Assembly: GCA_031257835.1 (NCBI GenBank)
Contig: JAIRNY010000016.1
Location: 1 to 55,106 of the forward strand
DNA length: 55,106 nt
Direction: 5' to 3'
Source of the DNA: Candidatus Endomicrobiellum cryptotermitis
GTDB taxonomy: Bacteria; Elusimicrobiota; Endomicrobiia; Endomicrobiales; Endomicrobiaceae
This document shows positions 27,705 to 37,122 of this stretch, piece by piece. Every line of letters begins with the position of its first letter. Within the stretch, counting starts at the first letter, position 1. The translations under genes and the position numbers were made by a program. The notes beneath the pieces were generated by a model. That model saw nothing but the letters and a program-made list of their open reading frames with translations. It was not told where the DNA came from and did no database searches.

Positions 27705-27795
27705 AATTATTAAATGCCCAAGATTAAAAGTGGTGTCTGACTTAACCGATAAGTTTGCATCAAACTAATAAGATTCCTAAGTAAACTTTATACAA

Positions 27796-27813
27796 TTGAC
27801 TAAAACTGGTCAA
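27796..27813 (+). promoter_or_regulatory. Palindromic operator-like site overlapping a -35 box
   Basis: TTGAC, eight bases, GTCAA: a perfect inverted repeat. Read on the plus strand TTGACT could be a -35 with TAAAGT (27819-27824) 17 bases on as a weak -10. Such arrangements are common at self-regulated antitoxin promoters, but no intact gene follows, so this may be the leftover control site of a lost gene. Confidence 0.35.
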
Positions 27814-28144
27814 ATTAGTAAAGTTGATTTAGTGTAGAATCTTACCTGCGTTACGAGAGCGTTCTATGAGCAAGAAACATCTAATATTGCAAAAGGAGTC
27901 TCTCTAAAAACCCTAATGCCTATAATTGCTATGAATTTTTTGACAATGCAAGGCAAAAAACGCAGGATTTATAGTGTCATAAACACAAGTTTTTTAACGC
28001 AGCAGTGTAGAAAAAGGCATAATAAGGATATGCGCTAAGGCTTTTAGACAGAGCCTATTCATTGTTTGAAGGAAAATTCATTTAAGTCGTTATTGTCTTT
28101 TCATTTTGCTAGTTTGCTAATTTGATTATAATGTTTGTTGTGAT

Positions 28145-28180
28145 TGCTCTAGCAACGTAGATAGCTACTACACTAGAGCA
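28145..28180. other. Strong inverted repeat in non-coding DNA
   Basis: TGCTCTAG (28145-28152) pairs with CTAGAGCA (28173-28180), and inside the loop GTAG (28157-28160) pairs with CTAC (28165-28168). Neither side is followed by a T run, so it is not a standard intrinsic terminator. It may be a fragment of a structured RNA or a repeat element. Confidence 0.5.
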
Positions 28181-28222
28181 GACTAAACGTATACCGCTTA
28201 TTGTAGCACTTGTAGTTTAAAA

Positions 28223-28547
28223 TTATTCAGAAATTATGTTTCCAATATCTGCTATAGAAGAATTTATTTTAGTGTACTGTTCTAGAATGGCTATGTGTAG
28301 TCCAGATGTTTCGATAGATTCTCTTAGATTTGCGTGAAGACGGGTTATGTGCATTAAATTTCTATCTATAATCTCTGATATTTCAGACAAAGTTGAGAGA
28401 ATATAAAAAAGACGTATCTCTTCCTGAGATTGAGTTTCGTTTAATTTTTTGTGCTAAATTAGCGATATAGGGTACAATTTTTTGTTTAGGAACTCTATTT
28501 TTTAGAGCTTTTTGCTATATTTTTTCTGATAATGTATGTCTTTTCAT
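28223..28547 (-). pseudogene. Broken small helical protein gene coupled to cdd
   Basis: The reading frame begins at an ATG overlapping the cdd stop (TGATGA), meets a TAG after 10 codons, continues (NRVPKQKIVPYIANLAQK) and then needs a frameshift near 28430 to go on to the end (SEISEIIDRNLMHITRLHAN, SIADIGNIISE). Reconstructed, it is about 105 residues, entirely helical and charged, with no match I can name. Continuous coding character across one stop and one frameshift indicates a recently lost gene at the end of the nucleoside salvage operon. Confidence 0.6.
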
Positions 28548-28939
28548 CACAAATTTTGTCTATTAAATGAATGAGGTAACAAGTCTGTTATTTTAAATAT
28601 TTTAAAACTATCTTTGCCTGCTTTTATAATGATATCTGAATTGTTTGCAAGCTCTAAGATAACTTGACAACATGCTCCACAAGGAAACACTTTAGACAGA
28701 GGTGTCCATATAACTATTGCTTTTACTTGTTTTTCTCCATTTGAAAAAGCATTAAATAAAGCAGAGCGCTCTGCACAGTTTGTAAGTCCATAAGATACAT
28801 TTTCTATGTTTGTTCCTAAATAAATTTTACCACTACCTGCTAATACAGCGCTGCCAACAGCAAAGTTTGAGTATGGAGAGTAAGAGTACTTTGAAGCCTC
28901 ATAAGCTTTTTTTATAATTTGTTTGTATTTTGTATTCAT
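28547..28939 (-). CDS. cdd: Cytidine deaminase
   Basis: Converts cytidine and deoxycytidine to uridine forms. The zinc site is complete in this 130-residue tetrameric-type enzyme: NCAERSALFNA with the catalytic Glu, and PCGACCQVILE with the two further Cys. Length fits the homotetrameric class. Its product feeds the pyrimidine-nucleoside phosphorylase encoded 3 kb upstream. It follows mtnP by 52 bases and runs directly into a broken small gene. Confidence 0.93.
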   Translation of the reverse strand: MNTKYKQIIKKAYEASKYSYSPYSNFAVGSAVLAGSGKIYLGTNIENVSYGLTNCAERSALFNAFSNGEKQVKAIVIWTPLSKVFPCGACCQVILELANNSDIIIKAGKDSFKIFKITDLLPHSFNRQNL

Positions 28940-28991
28940 ATAATTCCATATAAATTATAAGTTCAATAAAAAGTTAAACAAAATAATTTAA

Positions 28992-29876
28992 TTACTCTAA
29001 ATCGCATAATGATGACTTGTAATATTTATCAAGAAATAAAGATAAGTTGTTATAGTTAGCACTTAAGAGAACCCTTTGGCTAGGAGTCATAATAGATTTA
29101 GCTAGAGCACTGCTACAAGAACACTGTGTTTTCCTTTCTGCAAGTTTTAAAATTAAACTCTTTATAATATCCTTAATACTAACTGATACTGTTGAGGCAA
29201 CTAAATCATTTGTTACTTCTTGACCATCTTTCCAAGCATCACAATCTGTTACAAGAGAAATATTTGCGTAACACATTTCAGCTTCTTTTGCAAGTTTAGC
29301 TTCTGGAAAAAGAGTCATTCCAACTATAGAAAAACCTAACTGTCTGTTGGTTTGGGATTCTATTTTTGTTGAAAATTGAGGCCCTTCAATACACACATAA
29401 GTGCCGCCGAAATGGTGTTGTAGTCCGAGCTCATATACAGATTCATGTATTAAGTTTCTTATTTGGTTACAAAAAGGTTCTGCCATAGACACATGAACAA
29501 CTATACCTTTTTCAAAAAAAGTTGAAGGTCTATTTTTCGTTTTATCAAACACTTGATCAGGTATAACGAAGTCTTTTGGTTTTATATGTTCTTGTAAAGA
29601 GCCACAAGAATTAAATGAAACTATTTGTTCCACCCCTAAAGATTTTAGTGCATATATGTTAGCTCTTTGATTAATTTCTGACGGATTGAGCGTATGATAT
29701 TTGCCATGTCTTGGCAAAAAAGCACAAGATATACCGCTTATTGTACCAATTACAATTTTATCGGAAGGGTTCCCAAAAGGTGTGTCAATGCCTTTTTCTA
29801 TAATATTTTCAATACCTTCTATTTCATACAACCCAGTTCCACCAATAAAAGCAATTTTTGTAATTTGTTTTGACAT
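28992..29876 (-). CDS. mtnP: S-methyl-5'-thioadenosine phosphorylase
   Basis: Phosphorolysis of methylthioadenosine, a by-product of polyamine synthesis and radical SAM reactions, to adenine and methylthioribose-1-phosphate. The PNP-superfamily motifs are GGTGLY near residue 13, PRHGKYHTLNPSEINQRAN near 53, IEGPQFST near 165 and TLFPEAKLAKEAEMCYA near 188. 294 residues, normal. Some relatives also accept other purine nucleosides, which matters here because the separate purine nucleoside phosphorylase gene at 33215-34056 is broken. Confidence 0.9.
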   Translation of the reverse strand: MSKQITKIAFIGGTGLYEIEGIENIIEKGIDTPFGNPSDKIVIGTISGISCAFLPRHGKYHTLNPSEINQRANIYALKSLGVEQIVSFNSCGSLQEHIKPKDFVIPDQVFDKTKNRPSTFFEKGIVVHVSMAEPFCNQIRNLIHESVYELGLQHHFGGTYVCIEGPQFSTKIESQTNRQLGFSIVGMTLFPEAKLAKEAEMCYANISLVTDCDAWKDGQEVTNDLVASTVSVSIKDIIKSLILKLAERKTQCSCSSALAKSIMTPSQRVLLSANYNNLSLFLDKYYKSSLCDLE

Positions 29877-29893
29877 TGTATTACTCCTAAAAA

Positions 29894-31915
29894 TTAGTTT
29901 AATGCAGGTTTGATGTCTATAATTTGTAACTGTGCTAATTTATCTTTGTTTCTTTCTACGATGTCAACGTAAAAAGCAATATCTAATAAAGGTTCAGACT
30001 TTACTGCCTTAGCAAATTTAGATTTGTTCCAAAAAACAGCTTCAATATTCTTGCTACCTTTATGAGAAACTTTAAACTTTAAGTGTTCCCCCCTACTACC
30101 AAAAACAGCAATTTCTGTAGGATTCACGTTTTTTATACAAAACACTGGTTTTGTGTTTCCCATACCAAAAGGCTCCATCTTTTTTACTTGTTTATAAAAA
30201 TCGATAGTAATATCAGATATTTTTAATTCGCCTTCGACTAGTATTGTCTTATCGTAGCTTGTATATTTTAGATTTTTATTTGCATAGTCGGAAATTCTTT
30301 TTATAAAGTCTCCTATTTTAGAATGATCTAAAGTAAAACCTGCTGCTTGGTTATGCCCACCGTATTTTGTTAGTATATCTTTTACGCTCTCTAAAGCTGC
30401 TACCACATCAAACCCCTCAAGAGAACGAGCTGCACCAGTTGCTTCTTTACCGTCTGTAATAAATAAAAATGCTGGTTTAGAGTACATTTTTACCATTTGA
30501 GAAGCTACTATGCCTGTGACTCCATGTTCCAAGTTAGACGCTTTTACTATTAAAACTTTATCGTTTTCAAGGTTACATTGCTCTCTTAAAAGATGTTTAA
30601 ATTGCTCTATATTTTCAGACTGCAAATATTTTCTATTTTTGTTTAATTCAAGGATGTCTTCATACAATTTTTTTGCTTTTTTTAAATCTTTTGTCATAAG
30701 AAGTTTAGCCGAAAGAATGCCTTTTGACATCCGACCAGAAGAGTTTAACACTGGGGTAATAGTCCAGGACACTAATTTTGCAGTTATATTAGAAATATCT
30801 TTTGAAATTAAAACATCATCAAGTAAAAGGCCTAGGCCTGTATGAGAGTGAGGATTATTTTCTATTATCTCCAAACCATTTTTTACTATTATTCTATTTT
30901 CTTCAATTAATGGGACAGAATCTGCAATTGTGCCAAGAGAACATAAATCAAGGTTGTTTTCAAAAAAGGTTTTTATGTCTTTATTTTCAAAAATCTCTTT
31001 TTTATATGCTTTTTCAACAGAAAAAGCATCTTCTATATTATCACGAAAAACAACAACTTTAGTGCAAAAAAGAGAGGGATCTTGCAACATACTACTCTTT
31101 AGGTTTACTGAGTTTACATATATCTTAAATACATTTTTAAAATCTTTTTTTATGTCAGAAACAGATTCATATGCCTTTTCACTTATTTTTACACCATTTT
31201 TTACGTGTATACATATTATCGAAGATTCTTTACAATAACATAACAAAATATCTTTGTTATATTCTTCATTATGGGAAAATATCAAAGCGTGCATAAGCTT
31301 TAATGCTACTGTACAACCAGCTATATTTCTAAAAGGATATTTAGAGTCAGAAAGTTTAGGGTTAATAATTGCATTGGCTTTAGGTACTCCTTCATAGAGG
31401 GCTTCATGATGATCTGTAAGGATTACATACATGCCAAGCTGTTTTGCATATTCAATTTCCTCTATAGCAGAAATTCCGCAATCTACAGTAATCAAAAGTT
31501 TAACTTTTTCTAATACAAACTTTGAAAGCACATCTTTGGAAATGCCATACCCCTCTTCAGCAGGAACGTACCATAAGACATCTCCACCCAAAGTTCTTAA
31601 AGTATTTACAATAACGTTTACTGCAGTAATACCGTCTACATCTTTATCTCCATACACTAAAATTTTTTCTTTTAATTTAAGTACTTCTCTTAGTTTTTCA
31701 ACTGCTTTTTTCATGTCACAAAATAAAAAAGGGTTGTGTAAATTTTCTAGACCATTACTTAAAAACTCTTTAGCTTTTTCCACAGTGTCTATTCCTCTAT
31801 TTACTAAAACTCCTGAAATTTTTGCAATTTCTGGCAAAGCTGAGGCAATTTCTTTAACTTTTGGCACGTTCTCTTTTAGGATGTGCCACTTTTTTTCACT
31901 TTCCTTGCTCATCAT
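29894..31915 (-). CDS. recJ: Single-stranded-DNA exonuclease RecJ
   Basis: 5'-3' exonuclease of recombination and mismatch repair. DHH phosphoesterase motifs are present: YGDKDVDG near residue 83 (one position differs from the usual GDYDVDG), VDCGIS near 140, TDHHE near 165, and the DHHA1 motif GGHNQAAGF near 560. A C-terminal OB domain follows. 673 residues, somewhat longer than the common 570, with a 90-residue insertion around 225-315 that I do not recognise. The start lies within the last 20 bases of pdp. Confidence 0.92.
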   Translation of the reverse strand: MMSKESEKKWHILKENVPKVKEIASALPEIAKISGVLVNRGIDTVEKAKEFLSNGLENLHNPFLFCDMKKAVEKLREVLKLKEKILVYGDKDVDGITAVNVIVNTLRTLGGDVLWYVPAEEGYGISKDVLSKFVLEKVKLLITVDCGISAIEEIEYAKQLGMYVILTDHHEALYEGVPKANAIINPKLSDSKYPFRNIAGCTVALKLMHALIFSHNEEYNKDILLCYCKESSIICIHVKNGVKISEKAYESVSDIKKDFKNVFKIYVNSVNLKSSMLQDPSLFCTKVVVFRDNIEDAFSVEKAYKKEIFENKDIKTFFENNLDLCSLGTIADSVPLIEENRIIVKNGLEIIENNPHSHTGLGLLLDDVLISKDISNITAKLVSWTITPVLNSSGRMSKGILSAKLLMTKDLKKAKKLYEDILELNKNRKYLQSENIEQFKHLLREQCNLENDKVLIVKASNLEHGVTGIVASQMVKMYSKPAFLFITDGKEATGAARSLEGFDVVAALESVKDILTKYGGHNQAAGFTLDHSKIGDFIKRISDYANKNLKYTSYDKTILVEGELKISDITIDFYKQVKKMEPFGMGNTKPVFCIKNVNPTEIAVFGSRGEHLKFKVSHKGSKNIEAVFWNKSKFAKAVKSEPLLDIAFYVDIVERNKDKLAQLQIIDIKPALN

Positions 31916-33218
31916 AATAGATTTCCTTTATTAATTTTATATTTTTATTTTTATTTTTAGATATTACATAAGCATCTTTTATTATAGTAACAGCTTCTTC
32001 TATATTTTCTGACCTGTTATATACAACTTCAGCAAGAGTTTCACCTTTTTTCACATAATCATTAGTTTTTTTATATAGAATAATGCCTGCCGAGTAATCT
32101 ATAGTGTCTTCTTTCTTTGTTCTTCCTGCTCCAGAGAGCATCTCTGCAATGCCAATTCTGTTCGAATTTATAGTAATAACAAAACCCTCTTGGTTAGATT
32201 TTATCTCAAGTTTGTGTTTTGCCTTAGGCAAAAATCGTTGAGGGTCTTCTATAACTTTCACATCTCCACCTTGGAGGTGAACAATTCTTTTAAATTTTTC
32301 TAAAGCATTTCCATTATTTATTTGCTTTTCAGCAAGAATTTTCGCTTCTTGCAAACTGTCAGCTTTTTTAACACTATAAATCATAAGAGCTGACAAAAAT
32401 ATTGAAAGTTCATATAAATCGTTTTTTAATGTACCTTTTAATATTTCTATTGCTTGTTTAATTTCTAAAGAGTTTCCTGCGCAATTGCCTAAAGGTGTGT
32501 CCATATCGCTAATAACTACAGAAGTGTTTACACCAAATTTTTTGCCTATGTTAACCATTTTTTCTGAAAGGATTTTTGCATTAGCATAACTTTTCATAAA
32601 AGAACCACTACCTATTTTAACATCCAGTACAAGGTTTCCTGTCCCTTCAGCAATTTTCTTAGACATTATGCTTGAACATATTAAAGGAATAGACTCTACT
32701 GTAGCAGTAACATCTCTTAACGCATACATTTTCTTATCTACAGGCGCAATTTCTGAAGTTTGTCCAATAATAGCAACACCATTTAAATCTAAAATATTTA
32801 AAAATTCCGTTTTATCTATATTTGTTCTAAAACCTGGTATAGATTCTAGCTTGTCAAGAGTTCCTCCTGTATATCCAAGTCCTCGCCCTGCCATCATAGG
32901 CACACATACACCTAAACTAGCTACAATAGGCGCAACTATCAAAGATGTACCATCACCTATTCCACCAGTGGAATGTTTATCAACAGACGGCATGTTTAAA
33001 GAAGACAAGTCCATTCTTTGACCAGAGCTTATTATAGCAGTGGTTAAGTAAAAAATTTCGTCCTCACTCATACCAGCAAAAAATATAGCCATCAAAAACG
33101 CAGCCATTTGATAATCTGCAATATCACCGTTATTATAGCAAGCAACGATAAATTCTATTTCACTTTTTGATAGTTCTTCTTTTTGTCTTTTTTTATATAT
33201 TACATCGTAAGCTCTCAC
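31896..33218 (-). CDS. pdp: Pyrimidine-nucleoside (thymidine/uridine) phosphorylase
   Basis: Splits uridine, thymidine or deoxyuridine to base and (deoxy)ribose-1-phosphate. 440 residues with the phosphate-binding motif DKHSTGGIGDGTSL near residue 83 and the signature MAGRGLGYTGGTLDKLES near 110. Length and C-terminal domain are complete, as in Firmicute-type Pdp. It touches the broken purine nucleoside phosphorylase gene upstream by a four-base overlap and overlaps recJ downstream. Confidence 0.93.
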   Translation of the reverse strand: MRAYDVIYKKRQKEELSKSEIEFIVACYNNGDIADYQMAAFLMAIFFAGMSEDEIFYLTTAIISSGQRMDLSSLNMPSVDKHSTGGIGDGTSLIVAPIVASLGVCVPMMAGRGLGYTGGTLDKLESIPGFRTNIDKTEFLNILDLNGVAIIGQTSEIAPVDKKMYALRDVTATVESIPLICSSIMSKKIAEGTGNLVLDVKIGSGSFMKSYANAKILSEKMVNIGKKFGVNTSVVISDMDTPLGNCAGNSLEIKQAIEILKGTLKNDLYELSIFLSALMIYSVKKADSLQEAKILAEKQINNGNALEKFKRIVHLQGGDVKVIEDPQRFLPKAKHKLEIKSNQEGFVITINSNRIGIAEMLSGAGRTKKEDTIDYSAGIILYKKTNDYVKKGETLAEVVYNRSENIEEAVTIIKDAYVISKNKNKNIKLIKEIYYDEQGK

Positions 33219-34056
33219 TTATCTATCCTTTTTGAATTTATAAAATCAACAACTCCTTTAATTAGTTTTGAAATTTTGTTAGTCGCTTTTTTACCATTTT
33301 CAACTACTTCTTTGTGGTTTAAAACTTTACCATTTGAGTTTTGTACTATATTTGAAACATGTGCAATACTTAAAACATTCATTTTCATTTGGCTAGCAAC
33401 TATTGCTTCATATACTACAGACATGCCAATAACTTCTGCTCCAAGTCTTTTGAAAGCTTTTATTTCAGCTGAGGTTTCGTAAGATGGCCCTGCAACGCTA
33501 CAGTAAACGCCTTCTTTAACTTTATTTTATGTTTTATAGCAACGTTTAATGCTTTTTCTTAGCTTAACATCGTACACATTTCCCATACTAGGAAACCCTT
33601 CACCAAAAACTTCTAAATGTTTCCCTATTAGAGGATTATATCCAGTAAAGTTCAAATGATCTTTTATTAAAACAATATAACCTACTGAATACTTTTTATT
33701 TATTGCCCCGACAGCTGCTGTTATTAAAAGAGTTTGTATGCCTAAAAATTTCATAACTCTTAAATAGGATAAACAACCTCTTTTGCAGAAAAACCTTCAT
33801 ATTAGTGGAATCTTTTAAATATCAAAATGTTAGTATTTTGATAAGAACATAAAAGAAGCTCTCCCTTATGACCTTGAACTGTTACTTTCGAAAAATGTGG
33901 GATTTTTGAATACTGTATTTTTTTTAGAACTGTAAAATTTTTTTCTATATCGCTAAGACCAGAACCTGTTATAATAGCAACTGTTGCCGTAAAACCCTTT
34001 AAAGAAAGGATATACTTTGTTGTTTCTTTGATTTTTTTTAATATATTTTGTTCCAC
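33215..34056 (-). pseudogene. punA: Purine nucleoside phosphorylase, broken by stop and frameshifts
   Basis: Three pieces of one trimeric-type PNP lie in order. Residues 1-84 (33802-34056) carry the phosphate loop ITGSGLSDIE and the GHKGE motif, and end at RFH where TAA replaces the Tyr codon of HYYEG. The next segment, YEGFSAKEVVYPI, is readable but a two-base shift precedes KFLGIQTLLITAAVGAIN (33527-33754). A further shift is needed to reach GVYCSVAGPSYETSAEIK and then the C-terminal part (33215-33424). No catalytic protein can be made. The gene lies between deoB and pdp, where it would complete the salvage operon. Confidence 0.93.
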
Positions 34057-34130
34057 ACTTAATCCCTTAAAGAATCAAATTTTTAGTTGTATTACTTAAT
34101 ACATAGATATTATTATATTACAACAACACA

Positions 34131-35312
34131 TTAATTAACTATACCATAAAAGCTTATACCATTTTTCATTTTAGCAAGTTTGAAAATGTCAGCTATAGTT
34201 TGAGCTATGTCTGACAAAGTATCTCTTACGCCTATATTTACATCATTTTTCAAATTCTTACCGTACACTAAAAGTGGAACATATTCTCTTGTATGGTCTG
34301 TGTGTATTTTATATGTAGGGTCACAACCATGATCTGCCGTAATAATAAGTATATCATCTTCAAGCAAAGTGTCTATAAATTTTGGCAAAAAGTTATCAAA
34401 ATCTTTTAAACCATTAGCATACGCCTCTACATTCCTGCGATGGCCCCAAAGCATGTCAAAATCCACAAGGTTTGTAAAAATTAATTTGTTTTTTTCAAAA
34501 GGTTGTTGTAATTGTCTTAAAGTAGCTTCCATACCATTTTCATTTCCAGTGGTGTGAATGAATTTAGTTATTCCCTTGGCGTTAAAAATATCAGATATTT
34601 TTCCTACTCCTACAACATCTGCGCCAGAACTTTTTAATTCATCTAAAACAGTTGTTTCTGGTGGAGTTAAAGAATAATCTTTTCTGTTTGAAGTTCGCTT
34701 ATAGTTACAGTTTTCGCCTATAAAAGGTCTAGCAATAACTCTACCAACAGCCTTTTCACCTTTTAAAATATCTCTTGCTATTTGGCAAATATCATAAAGT
34801 TTCTCAAGACCAAAAGATTGTTCATGAGCTGCAATTTGAAAAACAGAGTCAGCAGAAGTATAAACTATAGGGAAACCGGTCTCTTGGTGCTTTTTCCCTA
34901 AATCTTTTATTATTTGAGTACCTGAAATTGCTATATTTCCAAGAATTTTTGTGCCTATTTTTTGTTCAAATTCTTCTATAATTTCTTTTGGGAAACCATT
35001 TGGATAAACGGGGAAAGGCTTTTTTAAAATTATGCCAGACATTTCCCAATGTCCAGAGGTAGTATCCTTGGCTGGAGACTTCGTCATCATTTTGCCATAA
35101 CAACCTTCCACAGAAATGTTAGGCAAATCATTTTTAGTGTCTATTATTTTATAAAGTCCTAACTTTGCCATGTTAGGCAAAGAAAAAGAATCACCCATAA
35201 AGTCAAAAATATGACCTATTGTGTTTGCACCTTTGTCTTTATATTTAGCAGAATCTGGCAACTGTCCGATCCCTGCACTATCTAAAACAATTAGCACAAT
35301 TCTTTTTTTCAT
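34131..35312 (-). CDS. deoB: Phosphopentomutase
   Basis: Interconverts ribose-1-phosphate or deoxyribose-1-phosphate with the 5-phosphates, linking nucleoside phosphorylases to the pentose-phosphate pathway. 393 residues of the alkaline-phosphatase superfamily with metal motifs at the N terminus (VLDSAGIGQLPDS), TTSGHWEM with the phosphorylated Thr, and ADHGCDPTY and HTDHTREYVPLL near the C terminus. Two bases separate it from the transketolase C-half gene. Full length. Confidence 0.95.
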   Translation of the reverse strand: MKKRIVLIVLDSAGIGQLPDSAKYKDKGANTIGHIFDFMGDSFSLPNMAKLGLYKIIDTKNDLPNISVEGCYGKMMTKSPAKDTTSGHWEMSGIILKKPFPVYPNGFPKEIIEEFEQKIGTKILGNIAISGTQIIKDLGKKHQETGFPIVYTSADSVFQIAAHEQSFGLEKLYDICQIARDILKGEKAVGRVIARPFIGENCNYKRTSNRKDYSLTPPETTVLDELKSSGADVVGVGKISDIFNAKGITKFIHTTGNENGMEATLRQLQQPFEKNKLIFTNLVDFDMLWGHRRNVEAYANGLKDFDNFLPKFIDTLLEDDILIITADHGCDPTYKIHTDHTREYVPLLVYGKNLKNDVNIGVRDTLSDIAQTIADIFKLAKMKNGISFYGIVN

Positions 35313-35313
35313 T

Positions 35314-36261
35314 TTATTTTCTCTTTAATACTTTTAAAACTGCTTCAGCAATATTTACATCCTTTAACCCATATTTTGCAATCAAATCCATCCCATCGCC
35401 TGATTGTCCAAACTTGTCGTTTACTGCAACCATCTCGACCGGCACTGGAAAATTTTTCACCAAAACTTCACTAACTGCAGAACCAAACCCACCATAAATT
35501 TGATGTTCCTCGGCAGTTACAATTGCTCCACACTCTTTAGCTGCACCAATAATCGCGTTTTCGTCTATAGGTTTAATTGTATGTATATTTATAACTTTTG
35601 CTTTAATACCTTTTTTTTCTAAAATTTCTGTAGCCATTAAAGACTCATAAACCATAGTCCCAGAAGCTAAAATAGCAACGTCTTTACCATCTTTTAAAAT
35701 GTTAGCTTTACCTATTTCAAAAGGTGTACTTTCTTGCGTAAATATAGGTATATTCTCTCTCCCATATCTTATATAAACAGGCCCGTCACTGTAAGCGCTT
35801 GCTATTACAGCTTTTCTAGTTTCAATTAAATCACACGCAGATATAACTTTCATGTTTGGGATACATCTCATGATCGCAATTTCTTCTAAAGCTTGATGAG
35901 TGGCTCCATCTGGACCTACCATAAGACCAGAATGAGAACCTCCTATTTTAACATTCAAGTTAGAATAACAAATTGTTGTCCTAATTTGTTCCCAAGGTCT
36001 ACCTGAAGCAAAAACACCATACGTAGAAACAAAAGGTATAAAACCTGCAACAGCAAGACCTGCTGCCATGCCTAACAAGTTTGTTTCTGCAATACCAACG
36101 TTTAAAAATCTGTCTGGAAACATGTCTTTAAAATTATTTATAGCAACAGACGAAATTGTGTCCGCCCCTAAAACAAATATCTTAGAATTTTTTTTTCCAA
36201 GCTCAACAAGACCCTCACCAAAACCAAACCTCGTAGCTTTTTGCCCAAAAGTTTCCACCAT
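35314..36261 (-). CDS. Transketolase, C-terminal half
   Basis: Second part of a two-gene transketolase: pyrimidine-binding domain (ETNLLGMAAGLAVAGFIPFV, with the catalytic Glu, near residue 60) and the C-terminal domain. 315 residues. With the N-half encoded 24 bases upstream it forms the enzyme moving two-carbon units between sugar phosphates, thiamine-diphosphate dependent. Split transketolases are well known in archaea and many anaerobic bacteria, so this is not a break. Confidence 0.93.
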   Translation of the reverse strand: MVETFGQKATRFGFGEGLVELGKKNSKIFVLGADTISSVAINNFKDMFPDRFLNVGIAETNLLGMAAGLAVAGFIPFVSTYGVFASGRPWEQIRTTICYSNLNVKIGGSHSGLMVGPDGATHQALEEIAIMRCIPNMKVISACDLIETRKAVIASAYSDGPVYIRYGRENIPIFTQESTPFEIGKANILKDGKDVAILASGTMVYESLMATEILEKKGIKAKVINIHTIKPIDENAIIGAAKECGAIVTAEEHQIYGGFGSAVSEVLVKNFPVPVEMVAVNDKFGQSGDGMDLIAKYGLKDVNIAEAVLKVLKRK

Positions 36262-36285
36262 ATATTTCTCCTAAAATGCAAGTCT

Positions 36286-37104
36286 TTACCCTACTGATTC
36301 GTCAATTTCTTGTAGTGCTTGTTCAATTAGTTTTTTAGATGGAATTTTGCCATGCCACTGGGCAAGATTTTCCATGTAAGAAACACCTTTACCTTTAATC
36401 GTTTTTGCTATTATTGCTGTAGGTTTTTGTTTTTCTTCTTTAAATTTTAAATAAGCGTTATCGATTTGTTCTAAATTATGTCCATCTATTTCTATAACAT
36501 TCCAACCAAAAGATTTATATTTATCGGATAAAGGTTGGACATTCATTACATCTTTTGTAAAACCGTCTATTTGCAGCCCGTTGTCGTCAACAATAGCGCA
36601 AAGATTGTTTAAATTATAATGAGAGGCTGCCATAGCAGCTTCCCAAACACTACCTTCTTGTTGTTCTCCATCACCCATAAGAACATAAACTTTATTATCT
36701 TTTTTTGCCTGCTTCATACCTGAAGCAACGCCTGCACCAATTGATAAGCCATACCCAAGAGAACCAGTGGACACTTCTATACCAGGCAAATCTTTATCTT
36801 TTGCAGGATGGCCTTGAAGTCTACTTCCAGCTTTCCTTAAAGTGCAAAGTTCGTCTGGACTAAAACACTCAAGTTGTGCTAAAACTGCATATAATACTGG
36901 ACAAGCATGTCCTTTTGATAAAATAAAATAATCTCTATTTGGATCGTTTGGATTTTTAACGTTAAACTTCATATGTTTAAAATATAAAGATACAACAAGT
37001 TCAACAGAAGATAAACTACCACCAGGATGTCCAGAGCCTGCAAGTTCAAGCATTTTAATAATATCTTTTCTTACATTAGCAGACACCAATTTTAAATTCG
37101 TCAT
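36286..37104 (-). CDS. Transketolase, N-terminal half
   Basis: Carries the thiamine-diphosphate/magnesium site (GDGEQQEGSVWEAAMAASHY, about residue 145) and the substrate-binding GHPGGSLS and SKGHACPVLY stretches. 272 residues, normal for the split form. Follows rpiB by about 18 bases. It needs the C-half product from the next gene for activity. Confidence 0.93.
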   Translation of the reverse strand: MTNLKLVSANVRKDIIKMLELAGSGHPGGSLSSVELVVSLYFKHMKFNVKNPNDPNRDYFILSKGHACPVLYAVLAQLECFSPDELCTLRKAGSRLQGHPAKDKDLPGIEVSTGSLGYGLSIGAGVASGMKQAKKDNKVYVLMGDGEQQEGSVWEAAMAASHYNLNNLCAIVDDNGLQIDGFTKDVMNVQPLSDKYKSFGWNVIEIDGHNLEQIDNAYLKFKEEKQKPTAIIAKTIKGKGVSYMENLAQWHGKIPSKKLIEQALQEIDESVG

Positions 37105-37122
37105 ATAAAATAAACTCCTTTT

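Larger units (their letters stand above)
27667..28222. other. Non-coding or eroded stretch upstream of miaB
   Basis: About 550 bases between the miaB start and the remnant after cdd. It holds the miaB promoter-like sequence (27696-27704), a TTGAC/GTCAA palindrome (27796-27813) and an 8-bp hairpin (28145-28180). The longest plus-strand frame (about 27846-28038) has no start codon matching a ribosome-binding site and no family I recognise. It reads as decayed coding DNA. Confidence 0.5.

Noticed and set aside
27846-28038. Plus-strand open stretch in the gap upstream of miaB
   Set aside because: No start codon with a ribosome-binding site, odd residue composition and no recognisable motif.
28191-29750. 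16-bp identity between non-coding DNA near 28191 and the mtnP coding sequence near 29733
   Set aside because: One match of this length between two sites is expected by chance in 55 kb of AT-rich DNA; flanks do not align.
35314-37104. Transketolase in two pieces, first taken as a broken gene
   Set aside because: Both halves have clean starts, normal lengths and a domain-boundary split; the two-gene form is well known.
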